Of a stretch of DNA of 64,000 nt, positions 1-13,600 are shown piece by piece. This DNA comes from Henckelia pumila (lineage: Eukaryota > Streptophyta > Magnoliopsida > Lamiales > Gesneriaceae). Where the stretch lies: contig NC_133120.1 in NCBI RefSeq assembly GCF_033568475.1, positions 88,058,151 through 88,122,150 on the forward strand, written 5' to 3'. The position numbers and the translations under genes are program-made. Under the pieces are notes generated by a model that had not been told where the DNA came from, did not search any database, and saw only the letters and a program-made list of their open reading frames with translations. Numbering within the stretch: the stretch's first letter is position 1; each line of letters opens with the position of its first letter.

Positions 1-140
1 TCTGTGTTGGATACGTACTGACCCATATCTGAGCTGTGTGCGTGATTCTGCATGGGAGTCTTTTTACAAATAAGGCGCTTCATAGCTCATTGATTATGCA
101 TGTTCCCTCGTAATCTTTTAGAAGTTTCCACATTTTACAG

Positions 141-359
141 GGCAACGAGTTACACATAAGAGGAGCAGATCTTTACCTGTATGAAGGTGAAGATTTGAGC
201 TTCTATGAAATAATCTTACGTGCACGTCAAAGGAGAGAGATTGTAATCGGATATCGTCCATTCAATGCAGAAAAAGCAGTGATCAACCCTTCGGCCAAAA
301 ATGAGAAAAGAAAGTGGTCCCTAAAGGATGTCTTTGTTGTTATTGCTGAGAAGGAATAA
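141..359 (+). CDS. CASTOR/POLLUX (DMI1)-type ion channel, last exon only
   Basis: A 3' terminal exon preceded by an acceptor (cattttacag, ending at 140), open for 72 codons to TAA at 357-359. The peptide contains LYLYEGEDLSFYEIILRARQ, then REIVIGYR, AVINPSAKNEKRKWSLKD and ends VFVVIAEKE. From memory of the family, this is the C-terminal tail of the plant CASTOR/POLLUX (DMI1) channels, which act at nuclear (and in some members plastid) envelopes in calcium signalling for root symbiosis. The pore and RCK domains lie upstream, outside the window. I cannot separate CASTOR from POLLUX on this tail. The frame is intact to its natural end, so the gene is probably functional. Confidence 0.8.
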   Translation, partial: GNELHIRGADLYLYEGEDLSFYEIILRARQRREIVIGYRPFNAEKAVINPSAKNEKRKWSLKDVFVVIAEKE

Positions 360-876
360 ACGTATTTTCATGCTCACTTGACTATACAAGTCGTAAATTC
401 TGCTGGGCCGCTGGATTTGCAAGCTCGACGTGACTATATCGAGGATCTCAGCCACAATGTTCGGCGTCTCAACATCTGCTTCGGCGTTTGCTACATTTTT
501 GCATGGCATCGACTGATCCCTAAATACCTGGTCAGTAAGAGTTTTGGAGAAAAGACTAAAGCGCCGACTCTTTGGCCCCAAGCACCTTCGAACCCTTCTT
601 TATTAGGTGCTTGTTGCTTAACCTTCTTATGTTTACTTCCGAAAAAAATGTGTTACATGCTACGTTTTTTTTATTTTGAAAAAGGGAATTGTAATGTTAT
701 TTAATTTCAGGTGAGAAGATGTTGGATCAACTTAATTATGCCTCATAACTGACATGTAATTATCTATACTATTATATAAAAGTTGAGTCTATTATAGTAA
801 CTAACTTTGAGAACACCAAAATTCTTTATTCCATAATTACTCATTCTTATCCTCTATTTCATTAAACCTCTCTCTA
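360..876 (+). other. 3' UTR and flank of the channel gene
   Basis: No coding potential that I trust. The first few hundred bases are the probable 3' UTR of the channel gene. A possible intron acceptor (tttcag near 710) raises the chance of a spliced UTR. The rest is AT-rich. Confidence 0.4.
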
Positions 877-1276
877 GGGGTGTTCATGGTTTGGTTAACC
901 GCTCGAACCGAGCCAAAACCGAAAATTCGGTTTGAACCGAAAACCGAACCGAAAATTTGGTTCGTTTTTCGGTTTTCAGATTTTCGGTTCGGTTTTTTTC
1001 GGTCGGTACACCAAACCGAAAACCGATTTTTTTGATTTTTTTGAAATTTTAATTATTTTTTAATATTTTAATTAATATTTTTATTTGTTTTTATTAATAA
1101 ATAAATATAAAATAATTTAAAAATATATAAATTCGGTTAAACCGAAAACCGAACCGAATTTCGGTTTTTAACCGAACCGAACCGTTAAATTCGGTTCGGT
1201 TTTCGGTTTGGATTTTCGGTGAATTTCGGTTCGGTTAACCAAAATTTTGGTTCGATTCGGACCGAATGAACACCCC
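877..1276. mobile_element. Palindromic MITE-like element rich in AACCGAA motifs
   Basis: A 400 bp element that begins GGGGTGTTCATGG and ends with the inverted counterpart, GAACACCCC. TA lies on both sides, as expected for a TA target-site duplication. Both arms consist of alternating CGGTT/AACCG runs around an AT-rich core (about 1020-1135), so the whole unit could fold as one long hairpin. No protein is encoded. The structure and TA duplication suggest a Tc1/mariner-type miniature element, but that class assignment is inference. Confidence 0.7.
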
Positions 1277-1689
1277 TATCACTCTCTCAATCTATTTTTT
1301 GATTTAAAAAAAATTACATAAAAAATCATTTATTTTACACATGCAAAGCCATGTGTATTAGTGCATGAGATACTTTAAAATTTTAAGATAATCATAACGA
1401 ATTGATTTATGGCGTCGTAAAAAAATTTAGAGAAAAAAATAAATAGTGTAAAATTAAACAATAATAAGAATACATTTCATTATGTGGACGACTATGTAAT
1501 GACAAAGTTTTAGCTTGAAAAAATCACGCTAGCCTAGTACCCGTTAATTTGAGTGGTGATATGATCAGATTCACACCTCTATTCGCCAAAATTCCGCCCA
1601 AGTTTGAGATCCATGCTTTAAAACATTAGGTGCCAAGAAAATTCGGTTACCTGACTAAGCTTATATGAGTTTAACAAAGGCAACATTAT

Positions 1690-4600
1690 CTACATTTCCT
1701 CGGATTCAGCTTTGCTGCCATCTACCAAACGACTGCCCAATCTAACGATGTCTTCGACCAATATTTTTCCATCTGAAGCAAAGAAAAATACCAAAAAAAC
1801 ACGACGTCAGATTATATTTCGATTACAGGAATCTCACAGCCCAAAATAAATAAATAAACAAATAAATCGTCCAAAAGTTCGTAAGTCATTGGGGTGTTCA
1901 GGAGCTCATGTACAACCAGATCAGTACTACGAGGATCGCTCAATTTTATGTTTGAAATTCAGGATTTTGTTGGGTAAATAAAAGAAAACCAATCTCGGTT
2001 ACCTTTCTATTTCTCGAAAAACAGTTTATCTTAATTTCGTAGCTGTTAAAAACCCAATATGATATAATAAAATAAAAACAGAATAAACATGTTTGAGAAA
2101 ATACTTTTTTCAAAATTTTTACAAAACAAAAAAGCAATTCTCCAACGGAATTAATGCCCCAAACATGGCTTGAAATGCAATTAAATTGACCGTTATGTGC
2201 AAACAAGGAGTAAAAGGTAACTAACCTGCATCTTTGGCAAGATTGCGCACAAGTTCTTGCACTCCCTCTTTATCTAAAGTGTCCTTCAAGTACAAAGCCG
2301 CAGAAGCCACCTCCTCAGGAGTCACTTTACCATCATAATCTCTGTACACGTGTATAATCAATTATTATTTACTAGACACTAGAAAAACATAGCTTTGTTG
2401 ATCGGCCTTACAAACATGTGCCGTATACTATGTTAAATATCAATTACTGTCAATAAAGAACTTGGGACGAAAAGTTCAAAATAATCAGGAATCACTCAGA
2501 GAAACTTGAGCACAACATTCCATATTACTTTGGTTGTCCCACTCTATATACAAGTACGGTAATCCGTTCTGTCTGTGACTATCAAAATGAACACCCCTAT
2601 AAAACGAGAATGGTTCACGAGCTAGAAAGATGCCGAATGTACTGCATTCGGATTTGTGAATTCCAATTACATTCTGTTATATTTTTCAATAACGTGGAAA
2701 GATTTGATGATAACCTCACCTGCACCGAACCACAAATTTGGGTATCCATTTTAATTTTGACAATCTCTAACATTAAAACATTCCCAGATTGGGTTGAAAT
2801 TTTGCGAGAATGGTAACCCGAAATTTGCACAATACTTAGAACTTCAAATAGCAAGGACCCTGTTACGCTTGCCACTGGTATGATAAGAATTCAACAAGTA
2901 ATGAGAGGCAAATGCAAAATAATTAGGGTATCATTGCTCTACCTGTCAAGAATTCGCCAATGGTCACCAATTTTCGCATCTACATCATCAATCTCTTGCT
3001 CAAGATCTTGAAGCATGGCATCAACCTGGATCAAATCATCCCAAATATAATCCAGTTCAGTTACATTGGGGAACTCTAAAAAATGTCCCATCTTGTTCAC
3101 TGGAACCTTGCATTTTCTGTTCTTTTCGTGGGGTTAGTAGCTTATCTCTATTTTCTACTTCTTTTTTGAATTAGTTAAGTGCCAAGTGCAAGGAATTTAA
3201 TTATTGAGAATCGTGAAAAGAAAAAAAAAACATACAATGAAAAACCAATACCTTATCTATGAGTGCAGATGAAACATTGTCACTCTCAGGTTTAGCATCC
3301 TCAATTTCATCACTCGCAGCTTTGTATGCTTTCACCGTCTCTACTTCACCATTCGTGTCATCTTTATCCACTATGCTATTGTACAGCTCAATCTAGAGAT
3401 GTTTTTAAAAATCATTCCAAGCTACAGACCACTATTTTTAGATATATTCAAGTGCATTCACAAGCATTAAAGCAAAACATTCAAAGCTTTCAACACGAAT
3501 TTTCAAATTTCTAATATTCTTAAATAATGAAGCAAACTTCAAGGATCAATGTTTAATGTTCAAACGATAATATTGTGTCCCAACTAGTTTGGAACTAAGA
3601 AGGTGTTTTGCTAAATTTATTTTACATAGCTTATAAATTATAATAATCACAGAACTTGATCATATTACTATAAAAATAATGTAAATAAATATTTTCGACA
3701 TATTATGGAATCTGTGTCATTCAATCTTGGAAAGGTAAGGTATATGTGGAATAGATAAAATTTTGGGGGGTATTTGGTCTTTTAAACTATCAAAATAAGA
3801 AAAATAAATTAGGGTGCTCAGCTTTTTCATAGCAATTTATAAGCTGTTGAATAATTTATTTTTGACACAAGCTCTTTCAAAAGTTTTACCAAATACTTTT
3901 TCAGAGTTTACGAGCTCTCAAACAACTTATAATATGTTTTAAAGAGCTAGTAGCTCACTAGCTCAGTGAACTTAAAGATGTTTATATGGTTGAATTATAA
4001 GATATTTTTATTATGATAATAATTACAAAAGTAAAATAATACTGTGAAAAATAATGCACATAAATATTTTTGGACATGTTTAGAATATAACATAACTTAT
4101 AAGCATGTTTTGTATTTTAAATTAATTAATGAATAAGATCTTAAAAACTAAGTTAGTGATTGTTGCCCTCCACGTTTTTGTCATAAGTTATCAAATAACT
4201 CATTTTGACATCTTATGAGCTCTCCTCAAAAAATTTTACCAAACAAATATGTTTTTTAAAAAAATATAAGTTCAACGAAATACCTCTTAATGATTTAGAG
4301 TCCAGAGTTTATAGTTCAAAAATACCCAGTCGAATAATCACTGGATAATGGCTCCACAAACCTATAAACATTCAATTGAAGGTACACCAAAAAGTCAATG
4401 CATACCTCTTTATTGACTAGACTGAGGAACTCTTCCCGCTCCCTGCTTACCGACTGCAAAAGACATCAGAAGGAAGAAAAGAATATTTTAAGAATCAACA
4501 TAAATTTGAAGAGTACAAAGTTATAAGGAACTTAAAAGCCCAACAACTGGTAATTACAGAAGCAGACGCCAGAACGGCTAATGCACGGCTAAGCTGACAA

Positions 4601-7600
4601 AGCTTTTCTTCCTTATCAACAGCTCTTTCTCTGGCTTGTTCTTGTGCTAGTCTAGCCGTTGATAATGTCATCTCCTTCAAAGCCACATCTTCTTCAACAT
4701 CTGCAGATTTTTTCTTCTTGGCCAGCTCTTCTTCCTCTCTTGCTTCTTCCTCCTACAGTAAATTCAATTAAAACTAAAATTAAAAACTAAAAAAAGAGTG
4801 AAAGAGTGAACTACACACGCCCAAACCAATGGACATGACCAGAAGCTCCCGACTTCTATAGCCCAAAATAGATCATGTTTCTTGGGAACACGAAAATTTC
4901 ATAAAACCTTGATAAGTTCTTCCTGCATTTCAAGGAAGTCCAACTTCCTCTTCCTTTCTGATAAAGAATCTTCAGATGGCAATGACGTGATGCCGACAGT
5001 ATCTACGACCTCATCTGGTAGTGAAGATAACGTAGCTCGAACTGCTTCTTGTGGACTCAATTTTCCGGATACCGTGAAGGCTCTGCCAAAGAGATGAACT
5101 AATGATATGCTGCTCAACAATTACTAACAAGAACCAAAACAAATTTTAGAGGGAAAAAATAAGGAATAAGGAAGCACTCAGATGAACCTGGAAAGAATCA
5201 GAAGTGAAGATGGAACAGAGTGATTCAAAGATAAATCCAGCCAATCAAGCAGCTGCAATTCAAGTAGACAAGTCAATTTTGTGACGATTTCTGTTCTTAC
5301 AACCGAGCTCAAGAAAAATTGCACTACCAAATTAAAACAAGGCCCAGAACAGATTTGGTTGAGAATAAACAGAAAATTCCGACTACGTTGAATAGACTTG
5401 CAGAAGTAATTTTTTGTTATGCTTAAAATTTACGTGTAAACAATACAAGTTATAGTGTCCTGAAATATAAAGTTTCTAGAGAGTACCATAAAATAAACTT
5501 TTCATACTCGCTAAGGACTTCAATAATTTGCACACATCACAAAGCCATATTTTAAACAAGTTAGCCAGTTCTTGGTGTCGCAAAAACATGCCTTCCCAAT
5601 CAGTGACAAGAGTTTAGCTGAACAAATTTAAATCGCCACAGAGAGCTCATACAACAATTCCAGAGATGAAATTTGAAGTTCTGTTTCTAAGTTACTGTGC
5701 ATTCACACTACTGTAAGAGTGGGTGCCCAGTGAGCCAACTGTGTGGCTATGGGCTTTGTTGACTCTTTGTATAAACAATCTTTTGTTTAATATTATTTAC
5801 ACTTTTATGGCAATGACTTTATATTACTTCATATTGTTATATTGTGATATACTATTGTTGTTTTGATAAAGACCTTGAATATACTATAGTGTATGTAAGA
5901 TGTGGTAGAACATGGAGATGTCTATCATGAAATACATCTTATAGTCACTGTATATTCTAAAACCGTTCCTAGTCGATTGAGCCGTCCGATAATAAGGATA
6001 AGGATCGCTCGAGTTTGAGACTAGCATTTGCGATGCGGAGTACCACGTTTCATTGGTAGGGAACATGGAGATGTTCGAAGCATGCAAATGGATATTCATA
6101 GGATGAATAGTCGAACTACCCTATCCGGACTTTCCAAGTGGTTATCACTTATCGAGTGGATAAAGTCCGCGGTTTTGGTTGTACACCATTAGTCCTTACG
6201 ACTTGAAACATCATGGAGACTCTATATGCTAGTACTGTGCTTTGACTCGTTTACCGACTCTGAGGGGGTCATCAGGTGTCGAGATTGGGTACAGTTACGA
6301 CACATATAGGAGTCAATGCATTGTTGTCAAGGATTCACCACATACTTGCGAGTGTGGATATCCTATGCGATCTGAGGAGATATTAGTGTGACAAATCTCT
6401 GGCCAGAGTACTTGATGTGATTTAAGAAATGGTTTCTTAGTAGCACATGCGATGTCACTAATTTGATCTTCAAGATGTATTGCATAGTTATCGAATCTTG
6501 AGCGACTCTCGATATACCAATGGTTGTTGATTCGATCGGGATATATGGATGAAGGGACCGTACTGTACGTTAACCAAAATCTACTGGTTCTTGTAGGCAC
6601 TATCAGTGATACCTAGGGAATCATGGGGCGATGTTGCTAGGCGCTTTACCATGATTCGTTGGGCAAGTCGGAAAGTGTTGTTCCGAGTCACAAGGAGTTG
6701 TGAGCCCACGGCTAGCTGTATCCCTGAACCATTGAGGGTCACACAGTGTAATGGAGTTTTAATCCCCGTTGAGATAGTTAAATTTAAAGAGTTAAATTTA
6801 ATGAACTAAGGAGTTGGACTTCTTAAATAAGAGTAAGGGAGTAGGATTTCCTAAAATGACATAGGGATGGACATTTTTGGAAACCACTGAATTCGGATTC
6901 AGGAAAATTTATTTTGACTTTAAAACGTGCAGAAATGGTTTCTGTGCACATTGGTGAAATCGTTTCATCAATCGAAGTCACGATGAATTTTATATTAATT
7001 TCTGAACGAGCGGGCTTTGCTTGTCGGGCCCCAGCTTATGACTAATGGGCCCTAAGGTGTTAGTGGCCTGCATTATAAATAAGTTATTTCAGTACAGAAA
7101 TTACACACAACAGCTCATAATTTTTGAGACAGGATTTTCGAAACCCTAGCCCCTCTCAAAAACGTTTTCGGCCGCCCCCTTGCTCTGTCACAGAGAAATT
7201 CCGGTCTGTGATTTTGAATCGCAGTAAGGAATAACGAATCAGATTCGTTTATTCTCTTCGCAGAAAACTTCTGATAGATTTTCTAGTGCAATCTATCAGA
7301 GGGATTAAACCTCTGTTCGTGGACCTGATTGAAGGCGTTCATCGGTTCCAGGGAGAGACAACAAGAGCAGAATTGTTCTGTTGGTGTCCATTAATCTCGT
7401 TGCGAGATTTGAGGTAAAATTTATTTAATTGTTATTTAAATTTTACACACACACGTAATTCAATCGATGAACGGTTGATACCCATACCATGGAAACGTTC
7501 CATGAAAAATTTTTAAACTTCCGCTGCACCGGGTATCAATCGTAATTGGTCTGGGAACTCGCCAGTTTTCCAACAGTGGTATCAGAGCCAGGTTGCTCAG

Positions 7601-10600
7601 ATCAATCGATTGAATTAATCAATTGTACAAAATTTTTGAGTCTCGGTTTTTGAAACAAAATAAATATTTTTAATAAAAAAAAAAAATTTTTTTTCCGGGG
7701 GCGAAACCCGGGCAGCGATTGGATCGCTGCCCGGAGGGGGCAGCGATGGTCGCTGCCCCCAGGGGCGGCGCACGGCGCCGCCCAAAGGGGGCGCACGGCG
7801 CCGCCCAGGGCGGCGACCGTCGCCGCCCAGGGCAGCGCTGTGCGCTGCCCAGCGCAGCGTCCGCGCCAGGCGCCGCCAGGGCAGCAAGCGTTGCTGCCCT
7901 AAGGGGGCAGCCGGGCTGCCCCGGCCCGCGCCCCGGGTGCGGGCCAACCCGGGAGTGTCCCGGGTGGCCCGCGGGAAAAATTAATATTTTATTAAAAATT
8001 AATTTTAATATGTTAAAATTTTATTTTTGGTCCGGTCAAAAATTGTTTTTGATTGGTTCACGAGATTTCGGATCGAATTGTTCGAGTCCGTAAATTTTAA
8101 AATTGATTTTGGATAAATTTGAATTTTTGGAAAATTTTAATATTTTATCCGTAAATTGAATTTTGAAATCAATTATTTTGGTACAATTGATGATAAGATA
8201 TGATCTTATGATATATTAAGTAAAATATGATTTTATTTGTAAAATTGGATTTTATAGATAAAATATGATTTTATTTGATATGGAGATAAAATATGATTTT
8301 ATATGTGAAATGTGATTTTATATATAAAATATGATTTTATCTTGTTTAAATTTGAATTGCCACAGCATGTTATCCAATAAATTAATTTTGAATTAAATGT
8401 TATTGGATAAGGATGATCGATTGCCATGACCAATTTTGTAGGTGTATGTTAGGAATTTACATTTTGTCTTTATTGTTGTTGGTTTTATTAATGGGCCTGG
8501 TTTATGGCCCGATATGAATGTCATATGTAATAAAAGTGGGCTTGGTTTATAGCCCGTTCCCACCCCCTAAAAATGTATCCCCTACTTGTCATTGTTATTT
8601 ATTGTAAATACATTAGATTTAGTGGGAGATCAAGATTTGAAGATGGTGGGCCCAGCAGACAATGAAGAACTGAAGAAATGTAAATTGGAAGCATATGTAA
8701 TAGGATTGCATTTGCATACTGCATATTACCTAGGATTGGACTAAGACCCGTGATTGGCAACCACGGGTCAATTAGAAATGGAATCGATCATCCTATATAA
8801 TATGTGATATTATGATTGTATGCATGTTTAGACATAAATTGCGTGAATCCGGCAATGCATGCAATAAATTAAATATGATGAGACAAATATTTTTATAAAT
8901 AAAATCCCTCATTTTAAATATGATTTAAAATTTATATCAAGATAAATAAAGGAAATTTAAATATTGTTTAAATGTTCCTACCTTCCATCAACGGTCAATG
9001 TATGTGATGCTACCCGCGGATACGGTCCGGCTCATATTATTGGGGGGGCCCGTCCGTCGGAAAGCTGTACATTGGATCGACAAATGTTGTAAGTTGGGTG
9101 GAACTCCCATGGGATCGGCTCATATTATTGGGGGATCCACATGGCGACCGTCCATCACAACTTAATATTGATGGGTCATCTTGACATGTCACTTTAAACG
9201 GCGTCATATTATTGGGCCCTTATTGGACATGAGGTAAATACATGGGGGTTGCTTTGGAAGCAATTGGGCTCTACCTTTTGAGAATTATGGTTGGCTGATA
9301 TTATTCGGGACCATAAGTTTGTCAATTGGACTCCATGTTCTCACTAAGGAAAAAGTTTCCCGTTTTCACTAGAGGGTGGTGAAATCGTTAAAATAGTGGG
9401 AGTGAAATTCATAAAATTAAATTCGCCTATTTTATGTCTTAGTAAATTGTTAAACAATCATTGATATATGTCTGTTTTCCTTTTCAGTATTTCATACAAT
9501 GAATTCGCGAAATCCTTTATTCTCGATCCTCGAACAAAACAAGCTGACTGGCGCCAACTATACGGAATGGTTCCGGAAGTTGAAGATTGTCTTAACTTCG
9601 GAGAAAATGCTCTACGTGTTAGAGAAAGCACCTCCGAAGGAAGCACCAGCTGATGTTAGTCCGGAGGAATTGGCCAAGCTTGATGCATGGTGGGACCATG
9701 ACATCAAGACCAAATGCTATATGCAAGCCTCGATGTCTGATGAACTCCAGAGGCGATTTGAGGACACGGTGAATGCTGCTGACATTCACGCGCAACTCAA
9801 GGAACTTTTTGGGGCTCAGTCGAGGGCTGAAAGGTTCTCTACTGTTAAGGAGTTGATGACGTGCCGCATGCGTGAAGGGACTTCGGTCCGTGATCATGGG
9901 GTACGAGTGATTTGGCTCATACAGAAGTTAGCGACCCTTGATTTGGTGTTGGAGCATGAACTCAATGTGGACTTGTTGCTTCTATCTCTTCCTTCCTCAT
10001 TTGATGGATTCGTGATAAATTTTAATATGAACAAGATAGAGGCCACCCTTGAAGAGATGGTCAATATGCTCGTTACATATGAATCCACACTTAAGAAGGA
10101 TAAGCCAGCTTTCTTGGTGGGCTCCTCATCTTCTGCAAAGAAGGGGCCAAGTATGAAGGGCAAGAAACGTTCTGCCCCACCCAAGAAAGTGGAACCCGAG
10201 AAGAAGCAAAAGACAAAGGCTTCAAACAATGGAAAATCCAAGGATGTTTGCCATTACTGCAAGAAGCCGGGTCATTGGAAGCGCAACTGCAAGGAGTATC
10301 TTGAGCAGTTGGGAACTGCAAAGGGTATGTTCTATATCGAAATAAACATGTCACTTAATACAACTTCTTGGGTATTGGATACCGGATGTGGATCTCACAT
10401 TTGCAATGATTTGCAGGTGATGACAAGAAGTCGCAGGCTTAGAATGGGTGAGACCCAGCTGAGGCTCGGGAATGGTTCCAGAGTTGAAGCTACGGCCATT
10501 GGAGATGTTTGTTTGATTTTGCAGAATGGTTTTAAATTATTGTTGAGAGATGTTTTATTTGTGCCAGATTTAATTAAAAACATTATTTCTATTTCTATGC

Positions 10601-13600
10601 TTGATAGAGATGGTTATTCTTGTAATTTTGTGAATGGGATTTGCAATATTTACAAGAATGAATGTTTAATTGGAAATGGACAACTTGAAAACGATCTATA
10701 CAATTTAAAACTAAAAGACGTTCCAGTAAATTGTATTGACAAACCGGCGACAACAAACAAAAGGAAAATCGATAGTCAAAACCCGGCAAACCTTTGGCAC
10801 GCTAGACTAGGTCATATTTCCTCAAGGAGGATGAACAAGCTAGTGGGAGAGGGCATGTTTGATATGTCTGATATTAACTCTCTACCTACTTGTGAATCCT
10901 GCCTAAAAGGGAAAATGACTAAATCTCCTTTTAAGGGGAAGCCTGAACGTAGTCAAAATCTGTTGGATTTGATCCATACAGATGTTTGTGGTCCATTTAG
11001 AGTAGGGACTCAACATGGCCACACCTACTTCATTACCTTTACTGATGATTATTCTAGGTATGGGTATTTATATTTAATGAAATATAAGTCTGAAGCATTT
11101 GAAAAGTTCAAAGAATTCAAGGCTGAAGTAGAAAACAAGCTAGGTAAAAGTATTAAAGCACTTCGATCGGATCGAGGTGGAGAATACTTGAGTACCGAGT
11201 TTTTGGACTATCTAAAAGAGAATGGGATTCTCTCTCAGTGGACTCCTCCTATGACACCACAGCTTAATGGTGTATCGGAGCGTCGTAATCGAACTTTGTT
11301 GGACATGGTTCGATCCATGATGAGCTTCACTGAGCTTCCACCTTCGTTTTGGGGCTATGCGCTTGAAACGGCGGTATTGTTGTTGAATAACGTCCACACT
11401 AAAGCAGTGGACAAAACACCATACGAGTTATGGAATGGCAAAGCTCCTAAGTATTCATACTTGAGGATTTGGGGATGTCCTGCTTACGTGAAGCGGACAG
11501 TGGGAGATAAGTTGGATAGTCGATCCAGCTTGTGTTATTTTGTAGGGTATCCGAAGAATTCAATCGGATATTATTTCTATTATCCTGCTGAAACAAAGGT
11601 GTTTGTTTCTAGGAATGCCACCTTCTTGGAGAAGGAATTCTTATTGGATAAGAAAGGCGAGATGATGGAACTCGAAGAAGTTCGAGAAGAACCCGAAATA
11701 CAAAATAACGATCCCACACCTCAGGAACCATTGCTGGACACGCCTGCACCTAGAAGATCCGAGAGGACTTCTAGACCTCCAGTTCGATATGGTCTTCTTC
11801 TTGAAGAGGGTCAAGATGAACCCGACATTGGATGTGATCCAAGAAGCTTCAAGGAAGCAATTTCTGATGCGGATTCGAATTTATGGCTTGAAGCTATGCA
11901 GTCAGAATTGGATTCGATGCATACTAACCAAGTCTGGTCTTTAGTGGATCCTCCCGATGGAATTGTTCCAATAGGGTGTAAATGGATCTACAAAAGAAAG
12001 CTTGGGCCTGATGGTAAGGTATTGACCTACAAGGCGCGATTGGTGGCTAAAGGTTATACTCAAAGGCAAGGAGTTGACTATGACGAAACCTTTTCACCAG
12101 TTGCAATGTTCAAGTCCATAAGAATCCTTATTGCCATAGCTGCATGGTATGACTATGAGATATGGCAAATGGATGTGAAGACTGCTTTTCTTAATGGAGA
12201 CATTAAGGAAGAAATCTATATGAAGCAGCCTGAGGGGTACACATCCATGGGAAGCGAGCATAAGGTATGCAAGCTTCAGAGATCAATTTATGGTCTAAAA
12301 CAAGCATCAAGAAGTTGGAACCAGAAATTTGATGAAACAATTAAAGACTTTGGTTTCATCAAGAACCCGGAGGAACCTTGCGTGTACAAGAAAGTAGTTA
12401 AGGATGCGGTGACATTCTTAGTACTTTATGTTGATGACATCCTACTCATTGGGAATGATGTAGGGATGTTGCAGTCAACAAAGATATGGTTATCAGGTAG
12501 ATTTTCGATGAAGGATTTGGGTGAGGCATCCTACATTCTTGGGATACAGATCTATAGGGATAGATCTAAGAGAATGATAGGACTCACTCAATCAACCTAC
12601 ATCGATACCATATTGAAACGGTTTTCAATGGATGGGTCCAAGAGAGGACATCTACCCATGTGTCATGGAGTTTCTCTATCCAAGTCTATGTGTCCCAAGA
12701 CTGATGCAGAGATAGAGAATATGACACATGTACCATATGCGTCAGCTATAGGTAGTATCATGTATGGGATGATATCTACCAGACCGGATGTAGCATTTGC
12801 TCTGAGTGTCACGAGCAGATATCAGTCTAATCCTGGTCAGATGCATTGGAAAGCCGTGAAGGACATTCTTAAGTACTTGCGAAGGACTAAGAATATGTTC
12901 ATGGTTTATGGAGGACGAGAACTCAAACTGGAAGGCTATACCGACTCTAGCTTCCAAAGTGATGTGGATGACTCGAAGTCAACCTCTGGATTTGTGTTCA
13001 TGCTCAATGGCGGTGCTGTCTCTTGGAAGAGTTCCAAGCAGGACACCACAGCGGATTCCACCACTGAGGCTGAATACATTGCAGCATCAGCTGCTGCTAA
13101 AGAGGCCGTTTGGATGAGGAATTTCGTCCAAGAGTTGGGCGTCATTCCTGAATTTGTTGGTCCAGTCCCGGTGTACTGCGACAACACGGGTGCCGTTGCT
13201 CAAGCAAAGGAACCAAGGTCTCATCAAAGATCCAAACACGTACTGAGGAAATACCACATAATCCGGGAGATTGTGGAAAGAGGAGACATCAGTGTCGAAC
13301 GAGTGGCCTCTGCAGACAATATCGCTGATCCACTTACTAAGCCTTTGTCAGGACCATTGTTTGACAAACATCGCGAAGCAATGGGTCTACGTAGTATGAC
13401 TAGTTGGCTATAGGGCAAGTGGGAGATTGTAAGAGTGGGTGCCCAGTGAGCCAACTGTGTGGCTATGGGCTTTGTTGACTCTTTGTATAAACAATCTTTT
13501 GTTTAATATTATTTACACTTTTATGGCAATGACTTTATATTACTTCATATTGTTATATTGTGATATACTATTGTTGTTTTGATAAAGACCTTGAATATAC

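Noticed and set aside
2590-2602. ATGAACACCCCTA in a LETM1 intron resembles the end of the 877-1276 element
   Set aside because: No adjacent CGGTT-type arm or inverted partner; a short chance match, as is GGGGTGTTCA near 1891.
5884-6809. Frames of 67-95 codons repeated at 13600-14525
   Set aside because: They lie inside the two LTRs and are identical at a 7,716 bp offset; LTR sequence, not genes.
7602-8093. Open frames of 64-124 codons through the GC-rich copia leader
   Set aside because: They arise from the repetitive GGC/GCC composition of the hairpin array, run on both strands, and match no domain.
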